DNA from: Knoellia flava TL1
GTDB taxonomy: Bacteria > Actinomycetota > Actinomycetes > Actinomycetales > Dermatophilaceae
Assembly: GCF_000768675.1 (NCBI RefSeq)
Contig: NZ_AVPI01000045.1
Location: 1 to 64,000 of the forward strand
Length of the DNA: 64,000 bases
Direction of reading: 5' to 3'
Numbering within the stretch: the stretch's first letter is position 1; each line of letters begins with the position of its first letter. The notes beneath the pieces are model-generated. The model ran no database searches. It was not told the DNA's origin and saw nothing but the letters and a program-made list of their open reading frames with translations. Positions 52,238 through 59,817 of the stretch are shown here, piece by piece. The translations under genes and the position numbers were made by a program.

Positions 52238-53092
52238 TTGTCCGACAGCACTGCCCGGATCGTCGAGTCCGTCAAGGCCCTCGCCGCGCTGCCCGGCGTG
52301 GGCGAGAAGGTCGATGCCGCCCGTGAGGCCTGCACCCAGCTCCGCTGGCACAACGCCCTCCGCCGCCGCATCCCCGAGGCGGCGGCCGAGTCGCGCGTGC
52401 GCGGGGCCCGGGCGAGCGGCGAGCTCGACGGTGCCCGGCTCTCGGTCGAGATCGTCCGCGACCTCATGCGTGGAGCGGTGACGTGGCACGACGACCCCGA
52501 CCCGGTCGAGCAGGTCATGCGGGGCGTCATCGCGGCCACCGCCGAGACCGAGCGCCTCGGGCCGGTCGTCCTCAACGCGCCGATGCAGGCCCTCGCCCGG
52601 CTGCACACGGCCGCGGCTGCGGGGCTCGTCCCCGACTCCGAGCTCGGCCGACCGCGGCTCGACGGCGAGGACTGCCGGGAGTTCGTCGAGATCGGCGTTG
52701 CGCCGCCGGCCGCGCAGGCCCGCGAGCGGCTGCGCGGCGTGGTCGCCGTGCTGGCTGCCGCGTCGTCATTGCCCGTGCCGGTCGTCGCCGCTCTCGCCCA
52801 CGCCGAGATCGTCACCGCCAGGCCGTTCACCCGCGGGAACGGTGTCGTCGCACGCGCCGTCGAGCGTGCCGTCATCCAGGCCGGTGGGCTCGACCCGACC
52901 GGGGTCGCCGTGCCCGAGATGGGGCACGGCACGGGAGGTGGGCCGGCCTACCTCGGCGGGCTGACGGCATACGCGCGGGGTGACGCCGCAGGCGTCGGTC
53001 TGTGGCTGACGCACTGCTGCGACGCCATCGTCGCGGGTGCCGCGGAGGGCGAGCGGATCGCCGACGCGGTCCTCGCAGGGCGCCTCTCCTGA
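52238..53092 (+). CDS. Degenerate Fic-domain protein
   Basis: 284 aa from a TTG at 52238 (the start is uncertain). The helical body, with the core AHAEIVTARPFTRGNGVVARA, aligns with the Fic motif HPFx(D/E)GNGRxxR. The catalytic His is Arg195, the acidic residue is Arg199 and the following Arg is Val203, while GNG is kept. AMPylation as in active Fic proteins is therefore unlikely. Related actinobacterial proteins flank Tad loci and 6C RNA. It follows the thioesterase gene by 11 bp, possibly in the same transcript. Confidence 0.75.
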   Translation: MSDSTARIVESVKALAALPGVGEKVDAAREACTQLRWHNALRRRIPEAAAESRVRGARASGELDGARLSVEIVRDLMRGAVTWHDDPDPVEQVMRGVIAATAETERLGPVVLNAPMQALARLHTAAAAGLVPDSELGRPRLDGEDCREFVEIGVAPPAAQARERLRGVVAVLAAASSLPVPVVAALAHAEIVTARPFTRGNGVVARAVERAVIQAGGLDPTGVAVPEMGHGTGGGPAYLGGLTAYARGDAAGVGLWLTHCCDAIVAGAAEGERIADAVLAGRLS

Positions 53093-53302
53093 GCGTTTTG
53101 TCAAGTCTTGTTGTTGCCCCCGCGGGGGAGTAGACAGGGTGCATCGGGCAGGCCCTCAGGGGAACCGTCCGGTCGAAGAACAACCGCGAGACACGACGGG
53201 TACCCACGCGCGGGCAGTCCACTGATGGACCGGTCCGTCCGGGCTCGACCCGGTACGACGGCGAGGAATTTGCACGCTTGGTCGCCCCGAGTGCTCGCGG
53301 CG

Positions 53303-53331
53303 GATGACGCCCCTCTGGTAGGGGCGTCATC
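53303..53331. terminator. Strong hairpin upstream of the 6C RNA
   Basis: GATGACGCCCCT (53303-53314) and AGGGGCGTCATC (53320-53331) form a perfect 12-bp stem with a 5-nt loop. It lies 210 bp after the Fic-like gene. The 53093-53631 gap otherwise holds the 6C RNA, one GTATGCC word at 53557 and no gene. Confidence 0.75.
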
Positions 53332-53458
53332 GTTGCCGTCCGCCGTCGTGACTACCTGCTGACCAGATTTGTCGGCTTTTGGTGGTTCGTATTGCACGCG
53401 CTCGGTCGATCGGCAACGATGGACGCATCGCTCCCCTTCGGGGTCGTAGCGAAGGGTG

Positions 53459-53530
53459 GTCCGGCTTCTCCCCCCCGGAGCCTGGCCCGCCCGACGGCCC
53501 CGGTCCTCCCCCCGACCGGGGCCGTCGCCA
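53459..53530 (+). ncRNA. 6C RNA
   Basis: Two adjacent hairpins with loops of at least six C. The first is GGCTTC-TCCCCCCC-GGAGCC (53463-53482). The second is a perfect 13-bp stem (53493-53505 with 53514-53526) around the loop CTCCCCCC. A T-run (TCTTTT) follows within about 20 nt. Paired C6 loops define the 6C RNA class. In M. tuberculosis it lies next to the ssd gene Rv3660c, exactly the situation here, on the same strand. The 5' end is not determined; transcription may start 40-60 bp upstream, where another small hairpin (CGATG/CATCG) is seen. Confidence 0.9.
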
Positions 53531-53631
53531 TTCCCGGGGTCTTTTCCACAGGCTCCGTATGCCGTCCGCGGCCGTCCACAGATCGGTGGCCCGTGGTGGT
53601 GGGCTCGGGTGTCGACGTCGAGGGTCGGGGG

Positions 53632-54390
53632 ATGAGTCCTTCTCCTGTGGTTGCCGCGCCGACGGCGCGGGCCGGGCCCCTCGTGGTGGTGCTGGGTGCG
53701 AGCGGTGGCGTCGGTGGGTCGACGTGGTCGGCCGCGCTGGCCCGCCGGCTGGCCGTGCATTTCGGGTCGTGCGTCCTCGTCGACGGCGACGTGCGTGGTG
53801 GCGGGCTCGACATGACGTGCGGGACCGAGCACGTGCCCGGGCTTCGGTGGCCTGACCTCGCGCGACTGCGTGGCCGGACCTCGGGCGCGCGGCTCGTCGC
53901 GGCCCTGCCGCGGGGTGAGGTCCCGCTGCTGTCGGCAGGTGGGGACGGTGCCGGCGTGCCGGACGAGGCGGTGCTCGACGTCGTCGACTCGCTTCTCGCT
54001 GAAGGGCCGATGGTGGTCGATGGGCGGTTCGGGGCGTCCGTGACGCCTGCGCTGGTCGACCGGGCTGCGTCGGTGCACCTGCTTGTCGGGCTGGGCGCGC
54101 GGCAGCTGGCGGACGCGAATGCGGTGCTGGGTGCCCTTGCGGGGCCTGCGGGGCCGGCGTGTGGCTCGGTGGTGGGTGTCGTGACCCGGGATGGCCAGAG
54201 GCTTGCTCCGCAGGTGGCCGAGGTCGTCGAGTGCCTCGGCGTCTCGCACCTCGCTCACCTCCGCGACGACATGAAGGTGCGTCGGGACGGTGAGCGCGGC
54301 GAGTGGCCCGGTCTGCGCGGAGTCCTGCGTGACACGGCGGACGCCGTCGCCCTCGACCTCGTCGAGGGCCTCGACAGGGGTGCTGCGTGA
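53632..54390 (+). CDS. ssd: Septum site-determining protein Ssd / CpaE-like
   Basis: 252 aa from the ATG at 53632. It is a MinD/CpaE-like P-loop protein: LVVVLGASGGVGGSTWSAALARRL, then VLVDGDVRGGGLD. The Walker A Lys is replaced by Gly29 (SGGVGGST in place of KGGVGKST), as in mycobacterial Ssd-like proteins, so ATP hydrolysis is doubtful. It is first in the Tad operon and overlaps tadA by 4 bp. A role in placing the Tad machine at a cell site, rather than in septation itself, is the inference from context. Confidence 0.85.
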   Translation: MSPSPVVAAPTARAGPLVVVLGASGGVGGSTWSAALARRLAVHFGSCVLVDGDVRGGGLDMTCGTEHVPGLRWPDLARLRGRTSGARLVAALPRGEVPLLSAGGDGAGVPDEAVLDVVDSLLAEGPMVVDGRFGASVTPALVDRAASVHLLVGLGARQLADANAVLGALAGPAGPACGSVVGVVTRDGQRLAPQVAEVVECLGVSHLAHLRDDMKVRRDGERGEWPGLRGVLRDTADAVALDLVEGLDRGAA

Positions 54391-55571
54391 GCGCGGGCGC
54401 GCCGCACTGGCCCGGGGTCGAGGCGGCGATACGCGAGGGACGCGCCCCGGACGCCGGGGTCATCGCCGAGCTCACCGACGGCGTCGTCGCACTCGGCTCC
54501 CGAGGCGCGGCGGTCGAGGGCGAGCGGATGCGTGAGCGGGTGCTGGGCTTCGGCCCGCTCGAGCAGTGGGTCGGTGCTCCCGAGGTGACCGACGTCCTCG
54601 TCAACGGCGACGGGTCGGTCTGGGTCGACCGAGGTGGAGGGGTCGAGGCGACCGGTCAGGTGCTCATGGCCTCGGACGCGCGAGCGCTCGCGACACGCCT
54701 GGCCGGGCTCGCGCGTCGCCGGCTCGACGAGGCCCAGCCGTGGGTCGACGCGGTCCTGCCCGGTGGTGTGCGGCTCCACGCGATCCTCCCGCCGCTGGCA
54801 GAGCGTGGCACCCACCTCAGCCTGCGGGTCGCCCGTCGACAGCCCGTCGGGGTCGCTGGTCTGCGCACGCTCGGGTCGGTGGGCGGAGAGATGGCCTCCG
54901 TCCTGTCGCGGGTCTTGTCCGCGCAACTGTCGTTCCTCGTCGTCGGTGGCACGGGGGCTGGCAAGACCACCGTCCTGGGGGCACTCCTCGCGGACTGCGC
55001 TCACGACCAGCGGATCGTCGTCGCCGAAGACGTGCGCGAGCTGGAGCCGTCGCATCCCCACGTCGTCCGGCTGCAGGGCCGGAGCGCCAACGTCGAGGGT
55101 GCTGGAGCCGTGAGCCTCGTCGACCTCGTGCGGCAGGCACTGCGGATGCGGCCTGACCGGCTCGTGGTGGGCGAGGTACGCGGCGCTGAGGTGCGAGAGC
55201 TTCTCGCTGCCCTCAACACCGGCCACGACGGGGGCGCGGGGACACTTCATGCCAACGGTCTCGCCCGGACACCAGCGCGCATCGAGGCGCTCGGGGCGCT
55301 CGCGGGCCTCGACCGCGATGCGGTCCACGCGCAGCTGCGCGGCGCCGTGGATGTCGTCGTCGAGGTGGCGCGGGTGGGTGGTCGACGGGTGGTGCGAGCG
55401 GTGGGCGTGACCAGCTGGACGGGATCGGAGGTCGTCATCGAAGAGGCGTTCGCCCTGGAGGGTGGGGTCTCTGCGGGCGCCGGTGGGGCCGAGGACGCGT
55501 GGGCGAACGGCGTGCGTCGTCGGCCCGCAGCGGGGCGGCTCGAGGAGCTGTTGCGGGAGCGAGGAGCATGA
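54387..55571 (+). CDS. tadA: TadA-family secretion ATPase
   Basis: 394 aa from the GTG at 54387. Walker A is VGGTGAGKTT (residues 186-195), the Asp box is VVAEDVRELEP, Walker B is RPDRLVVGEVRGAE and the His box GTLHANG. The N-terminal domain with TDVLVNGDGSVWVDRGGGV is typical of TadA/VirB11-like ATPases. It drives assembly of Flp pili at the inner membrane. Start overlaps ssd; stop overlaps tadB (ATGA). Confidence 0.95.
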   Translation: MSAGAPHWPGVEAAIREGRAPDAGVIAELTDGVVALGSRGAAVEGERMRERVLGFGPLEQWVGAPEVTDVLVNGDGSVWVDRGGGVEATGQVLMASDARALATRLAGLARRRLDEAQPWVDAVLPGGVRLHAILPPLAERGTHLSLRVARRQPVGVAGLRTLGSVGGEMASVLSRVLSAQLSFLVVGGTGAGKTTVLGALLADCAHDQRIVVAEDVRELEPSHPHVVRLQGRSANVEGAGAVSLVDLVRQALRMRPDRLVVGEVRGAEVRELLAALNTGHDGGAGTLHANGLARTPARIEALGALAGLDRDAVHAQLRGAVDVVVEVARVGGRRVVRAVGVTSWTGSEVVIEEAFALEGGVSAGAGGAEDAWANGVRRRPAAGRLEELLRERGA

Positions 55572-56407
55572 CCGTCCTCGCCGGTGTGCTGGTCGTCCTC
55601 GCGTTCGTGGTGTGGCCGGCACGCCGCTCGGTGGTGCGCGACTCGGTGGTGCGTGCTTCGGTGGTGCGTGCTTCCCCGGCGGGTCACTCGGTGGTGCTGG
55701 ACCCGTCGGGACGCGCCGGCGGCGTGGAGGTCGCGATCGGCCCTGCCGGTGGGTCCGCGACGGGTGCTGCCGAGGGAATCGGCGTCGCGGGTCGTCCTAC
55801 CTCCTTGCGTGAGCGGGTCGGCAGGCTGCTGCAACGAGAGGTGCGGCTCGGCCGGGCCCGGCAGGGATGGACGGCCGACTTCGCCGAGCTCGCCGCGGTG
55901 GGCCTCGACGCGGGCCTCCCGTCGTCGCAGGCGGCCGTCCTGGCCTGCGCTGTCGGGTCCACCTCCCGGTTCGAGATGCAGGTGCTCGCCGCCCGGCTCG
56001 CCGCGGCCGAGGCGGAGGGCGGCCCTGTTGGCGACTGCCTGGCGCGGTGTGCGGACGACGACCCGGACCTTCGCTTCCTCGCCGCGGCGTGGCAGCTCAC
56101 CGACGAGTTCGGGGTGGCAGCCGCGCCCGCGGCCCGGACGGCTGCAGGAGTGCTGCGCGAGAGAGCCGCCGCCGACGAACGCCGACACGTCCTTGAGGCG
56201 GGACCGCGGGCGTCGATGTGGCTGCTCACCCTCATGCCGCTGTCCGGCCCGGTGGTCGCGCTCATGCTCGGCCTTCGCGTCGAGGAGGTCTACGGAGGCG
56301 CTGCCGCGTTCGCCTCCACCATGACGGGCCTGCTGCTCACGGGTGCGGGATGGCTCTGGTCCAGACGGCTGCTGCGCCGGGCGGTTCGGCCGGCGAGGGT
56401 CCGATGA
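55568..56407 (+). CDS. tadB: TadB-like type II secretion F-family protein
   Basis: 279 aa. An N-terminal TM (VLAGVLVVLAFVVWPARR) is followed by an unusual repeat of five-residue units SVVRD/SVVRA (55628-55672) and a Gly-rich stretch. The T2SF domain follows: FAELAAVGLDAGLPSSQAAVLA and DDPDLRFLAAAWQLTDEFGVAAAPA. The end has two TM helices. With TadC it forms the membrane platform of the Tad pilus. The ATG lies in GAGGAGCATG, overlapping tadA. Confidence 0.87.
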   Translation: MTVLAGVLVVLAFVVWPARRSVVRDSVVRASVVRASPAGHSVVLDPSGRAGGVEVAIGPAGGSATGAAEGIGVAGRPTSLRERVGRLLQREVRLGRARQGWTADFAELAAVGLDAGLPSSQAAVLACAVGSTSRFEMQVLAARLAAAEAEGGPVGDCLARCADDDPDLRFLAAAWQLTDEFGVAAAPAARTAAGVLRERAAADERRHVLEAGPRASMWLLTLMPLSGPVVALMLGLRVEEVYGGAAAFASTMTGLLLTGAGWLWSRRLLRRAVRPARVR

Positions 56408-56982
56408 CGTTCGCCGCCGTGGTCGGGCTGCTCGTGCTTGCGTTCGTCGTGTGGCCACCTCAGCCCCAGAGGGCTCCCGGGTCCCGACACGGGCAGGGGG
56501 ACCCGGCCGAGGGGACGCCCGAGCAGGAGGCGGGTGGCCAGGAGGCGCCGACCATCGACGAGGCAGCCGACGCGCTCGTCCTCTGCTCGCTGGCGATGCG
56601 TTCCGGGCTCGGGCCGGTGGAGGCCCTCGAGGCCGTGGCCCGTCGCGTCCCGCCCTCTGTCGCCCACGACCTCCGGGTCGTGGCGAGCGCACATCGGTGG
56701 GGGCAGGACTCTCGAACGGCGTGGTCCCATGTCGGCGGTGCGTGGGAGGGGGCCTCCTTCGCGTGGCAGGTGGCCGACCGTTCCGGTGCCGCTCCGGCCG
56801 GAGTGGTGCTCGCCGCTGCCGAGCGCCTGCGCCGTCAGGAGACCTCGCGGGTCGAGGCGGCGGTCCATCGGGCTGGGGTTCTCCTCGTCCTGCCGCTCGG
56901 CGCGTGCTTTCTCCCCGGGTTCGTCGGCACGACCGTGGTTCCGGTGGTCCTCCACCTCGCGCGGTCGTCACTAGGCACGTGA
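56404..56982 (+). CDS. tadC: TadC-like type II secretion F-family protein
   Basis: 192 aa. An N-terminal TM (FAAVVGLLVLAFVVWP) resembles that of TadB (FVVWP in both), suggesting an old duplication. A charged linker follows (GTPEQEAGGQEAPTIDEAADAL), then a compact T2SF domain (MRSGLGPVEALEAVARRV...SFAWQVADRSGAAPAGVVLAAAERL) and a last TM. The length is typical of mycobacterial-type TadC. It overlaps tadB by 4 bp. Confidence 0.85.
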   Translation: MTFAAVVGLLVLAFVVWPPQPQRAPGSRHGQGDPAEGTPEQEAGGQEAPTIDEAADALVLCSLAMRSGLGPVEALEAVARRVPPSVAHDLRVVASAHRWGQDSRTAWSHVGGAWEGASFAWQVADRSGAAPAGVVLAAAERLRRQETSRVEAAVHRAGVLLVLPLGACFLPGFVGTTVVPVVLHLARSSLGT

Positions 56983-57218
56983 GCGCACTGGCAACCAGCG
57001 AATGATGGCCATTTCGGGCATCGATGGCGACGAAGTGCTGAGGGGAGCTTGGTCACTTCGAGTGGTCTTGGCTGCGGAGCCGTTTTCGTTGTCCCACAGG
57101 GGGTTACGTGAGCAGGGACGGGACCGTCTCTGCGGTTTGTCATGCCTCACCTCGGGCTCACCCGGGGCCACATCGGGGTCCGTCGCCGGAACGACGGGCA
57201 GGACAGGGAGAACACCAA

Positions 57219-57779
57219 ATGCGCCACTTCACGATGATCAGCCGCGGGCTCGCGGCCGCCGGCGTGGCCGGACTCATGACGGTCGGGTTCGCCGGCACGG
57301 CTCTGGCCGAACCGAACACGGACAACCCCAACCACGAGGCGTACTGGGAGGCGTGGCTCGAGGAGGACGGGTTCGTCAACGTCGACTGCGAGAAGATCCT
57401 CGACGAGGGGCTCGACACGAGCATGTGGACCTCGGACGGCGACTACCTCCTGGTCGTCCTCAAGGCGGGCTCCGAGCAGAGCAGCGAGGGCGACCCGCAC
57501 ACGCTCTACTGGGACGTCGAGGAGGGCGACGAGCTGGAGACCGACGACGGCAAGGACATCTCGCACATCATCGTCTGCACCGGTGAGGAGGAGGAGACCT
57601 CGACCCCGACCCCGACCCCGACGACTCCCGCTCCGAAGCCCACTCCGAGCGGCCCCATCGTCGAGACCGACGTCCCCCAGTCGGGCAGCAGCACCACGCC
57701 CGCCATCCTCGGTGGCGCCGCAGTTCTCGCGGGCCTGGGTCTCGCTGCGGGCGCCATGCGTCGCCGGGGCGAGCACTGA
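57219..57779 (+). CDS. Secreted protein with LPxTG-like cell-wall sorting signal
   Basis: 186 aa from the ATG at 57219, with AGGGAG upstream. A signal peptide ends TALA (residues 27-30). The acidic mature part holds two Cys (57 and 120). A Thr/Pro linker (TSTPTPTPTTPAPKPTPSG) leads to VPQSG (152-156), a hydrophobic span (162-179) and the RRR tail: the layout of a sortase substrate with a variant motif in place of LPxTG. The sortase gene lies 32 bp downstream. It is a good candidate for a surface or pilus-associated protein; no domain family is recognised. The 236-bp gap before it has no gene, but shows a CACTTCGAGTG dyad near 57053. Confidence 0.78.
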   Translation: MRHFTMISRGLAAAGVAGLMTVGFAGTALAEPNTDNPNHEAYWEAWLEEDGFVNVDCEKILDEGLDTSMWTSDGDYLLVVLKAGSEQSSEGDPHTLYWDVEEGDELETDDGKDISHIIVCTGEEEETSTPTPTPTTPAPKPTPSGPIVETDVPQSGSSTTPAILGGAAVLAGLGLAAGAMRRRGEH

Positions 57780-57811
57780 CGACTTCTCGCGTCGACAACC
57801 CATGAGCAGCC

Positions 57812-58597
57812 ATGGGTAGGCACAGGCGGAAGCGGGCGGCGCCGTGGGGCGCCGCCCGCCTCTCGCCTGCCCGGCGGGTGACGGGCTCCTTCGGTGTGGC
57901 CCTGGCCGCGACTGGTGTCGTCGTCCTGACCCAGGCCTGTGGGTCTCCGGCGGAGCAGCCTCGACCTCAGGCCGCGAGCTCGGTGCCGGGGGACTCGACT
58001 CCCTCGGCCACCGCCACGTCGACGCCCACGCAGACGTCCATACCGACGACGCTTCCCTCACCCTCAGCCACGTTGCGAGCGAGCCCGACACCGAGCGCCT
58101 CGGTCAGGCCGAAGCCCGCACCGACCGTGCAGCCCAAGCGCACGGTGGAGCGGTTGGGCCCCATGTCCCTCTCGGCTCCCTCCATCCGGGTGAGCGGAGC
58201 GATGAAGCGAACCACGGCACGCAACGGCGTCGTCAACCCACCGTCGGGGCTCCTCACCTGGATCAGTGGCTATGGGCGGGTTCGCCCCGGTGAGCGCGGA
58301 ACCGCGGTCATTGCCGGGCATGTCGTCAACGGCAAGCGGGCCGACGTGTTCTATCGCCTCCAGGAGATCGACCGAGGCGACAAGGTGACCGTCTACGACT
58401 CGAAGGGCAAGCCGGTCGTCTACACCGTGACGGCCACCAGAGTGGCGACGAAGAAGCAGGTCAGCCTCGATCCGGTCGTCTGGGGTGGCAACACCTCCGT
58501 GCGCCGCATCGCTCTCATCACCTGCGACGACGACGAGGGCTTCCGCGCGGATGGCCACAGGGTCGCCAACTTCGTTGCGATCGCTGAGGCACGCTGA
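57812..58597 (+). CDS. Class F-like sortase
   Basis: 261 aa. An N-terminal membrane segment (TGSFGVALAATGVVVLTQAC) and a long Ser/Thr/Pro linker (residues 50-105) precede the sortase fold. The catalytic triad is His170 (VIAGHVVNG), Cys238 (IALITCDDDEG) and Arg250 (ADGHRVANFV). The short beta-barrel and this spacing resemble class F sortases of actinobacteria. It likely cleaves the VPQSG protein just upstream. Its place between tadC and the pilin-like genes is unusual for Tad loci. Confidence 0.88.
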   Translation: MGRHRRKRAAPWGAARLSPARRVTGSFGVALAATGVVVLTQACGSPAEQPRPQAASSVPGDSTPSATATSTPTQTSIPTTLPSPSATLRASPTPSASVRPKPAPTVQPKRTVERLGPMSLSAPSIRVSGAMKRTTARNGVVNPPSGLLTWISGYGRVRPGERGTAVIAGHVVNGKRADVFYRLQEIDRGDKVTVYDSKGKPVVYTVTATRVATKKQVSLDPVVWGGNTSVRRIALITCDDDEGFRADGHRVANFVAIAEAR

Positions 58598-58739
58598 CGC
58601 ACTCTCGCTGTCCACAGCGGGCTCAACCGGTCACCTCCGTCCACAGGCGGTCCGGAGGACTCTGGCCCTGACGCGTTGTCTCAGGTGGACTCGCTCTCGA
58701 GACGGGGAAAGCACCCCGCCCGGAGCGAGGAGTAGAGCT

Positions 58740-58934
58740 GTGACACAACGTCTTTCGTGTCGATGGGCGCACCTGAGAGCCCGTGCCGAGGCAGGCATGA
58801 CCACCGCCGAGTATGCCGTCGGCACCCTCGCCGCGTGTGCCTTCGCCGCGGTCCTCATGCTGGTGGTCAAGTCCGGACCGGTGAAGTCCGCCTTGGCCAA
58901 GGTCATCACCGCCGCACTCGGCTCGGGGACGTGA
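58740..58934 (+). CDS. DUF4244 / Flp-type pilin-like protein
   Basis: 64 aa from the GTG at 58740, with GAGGAG upstream. After a basic leader comes AEAG-MTTAEYAVGTLAACAF, the class III (Flp) prepilin cleavage site: Gly, then Met, with Glu at +5 and Tyr at +6. One TM follows and the C-terminus is short. It is the probable major Flp pilin (DUF4244 family). A GTATGCCG word lies exactly in the codons of the TAEYAV motif (58811). The stop overlaps the next start (GTGA). Confidence 0.88.
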   Translation: MTQRLSCRWAHLRARAEAGMTTAEYAVGTLAACAFAAVLMLVVKSGPVKSALAKVITAALGSGT

Positions 58935-59290
58935 CGCGAGCCCGTCGCCGTGAAGCCGGCATGGTCACGGCCGAGATCGCCGTGGCCGTGCCGGCCGTCG
59001 TCCTCGTCCTCACGCTCGTCCTGGCGGCGGTGGCGACGGCGACGGACCACGTGCGCTGCGTCGACGCCTCCCGCACCGGGGCGCGTCTCCTCGCCCGAGG
59101 CGAGCCCGTCGAGGTCGTCCGGCGTCACGTCGCGAGGCAGGCGCCGGATGGCGCACGAATCACTCTCGAGGTCGGCGCCGACACCGTCCGCGCCGAGGTC
59201 GAAGGTGTGGCCCCGGCGGTCCTTCGTGCTTTCGGTGTTCGGGCGCGGCCACGGGCAGTGGCGCACGCGGTGCCCGAGGGTCTGCCGTGA
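58931..59290 (+). CDS. tadE: TadE family minor pilin
   Basis: 119 aa from the GTG at 58931. The N-terminus RARRREAGMVTAEIAVAVPAVVLVLTLVLAAVA is a TadE-type type IV-like leader (Gly-Met, Glu at +5) running into a TM. The outer part contains an Arg-rich short domain with one Cys. Minor pilins of this kind prime or cap Flp pili. Overlaps on both sides couple it to the pilin and to the next gene. Confidence 0.85.
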   Translation: MTRARRREAGMVTAEIAVAVPAVVLVLTLVLAAVATATDHVRCVDASRTGARLLARGEPVEVVRRHVARQAPDGARITLEVGADTVRAEVEGVAPAVLRAFGVRARPRAVAHAVPEGLP

Positions 59291-59655
59291 CCCGTCGCGA
59301 CGAGCGTGGCTCCGGGACGGTGCTCGTCACCGCTGCCGTGGCGGTCCTCCTGCTTCTGGGCATCGCCGGACTCCACGTGGGCGCCGCGGCCACCGCTGCC
59401 CACAGGGCCCGGTCGGCCGCAGACCTGTCGGCCCTCGCTGCGGCGATCGCCCTGCAGGAGGGAAGTGCTGAGCCGTGCGGTCGCGCCGTGCTCCTGGCCG
59501 GCCGCAACTCGGCTCGGGTCGTCGACTGCGGCCTCGGACCGGGCGACTCCGTCCTCGTGCGTGTGACGACCGACGTCGACCTCAGCTGGCCCGGCCTGCC
59601 GCGCACGGCCACGGCCTCCGCTCGCGCGGGCCCGGACGACGAGCACCCGCGCTGA
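59287..59655 (+). CDS. Rv3654c-family TadE-like protein
   Basis: 122 aa from the GTG at 59287. DERGSGTVLVTAAVAVLLLLGIAG is the short leader and TM of Rv3654c-type Flp-associated proteins; HRARSAADLSALAAAIAL follows, a conserved TadG-like block. Two Cys (in AEPCGRA and VVDCGLG) may form a disulfide outside. Last gene of the Tad group. A bidirectional terminator follows. Confidence 0.83.
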   Translation: MTRRDERGSGTVLVTAAVAVLLLLGIAGLHVGAAATAAHRARSAADLSALAAAIALQEGSAEPCGRAVLLAGRNSARVVDCGLGPGDSVLVRVTTDVDLSWPGLPRTATASARAGPDDEHPR

Positions 59656-59759
59656 GTCGACCCTCAGCACGTCTGCTCGCATCGACCGCTCCCACAAGCC
59701 TGGTCGCAGTGTTCATCCGGGAACTCGCCGAGGAGGGCGAGGGCGAGACGTCGGAGCCG

Positions 59760-59810
59760 CACGAGAACGACCCCGCCAGGGTGGTCCCGGGCGGGGTCGC
59801 GAGTCTCGTG
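59760..59810. terminator. Bidirectional hairpin terminator after the Tad locus
   Basis: GACCCCGCC (59769-59777) pairs with GGCGGGGTC (59790-59798). Outer arms CACGAGA (59760-59766) and TCTCGTG (59804-59810) pair beyond an internal loop. It lies in the 162-bp gap between convergent genes; the rest of the gap shows nothing else. Confidence 0.8.
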
Positions 59811-59817
59811 GGCAGGG

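Noticed and set aside
53303-53331. Part of the 6C RNA
   Set aside because: Its loop is not C-rich and it lies over 100 bp from the two C6 hairpins; kept as a separate hairpin.
58598-58739. DnaA boxes (TCCACAG words)
   Set aside because: Only imperfect isolated matches, no AT-rich unwinding region, no dnaA or dnaN nearby.
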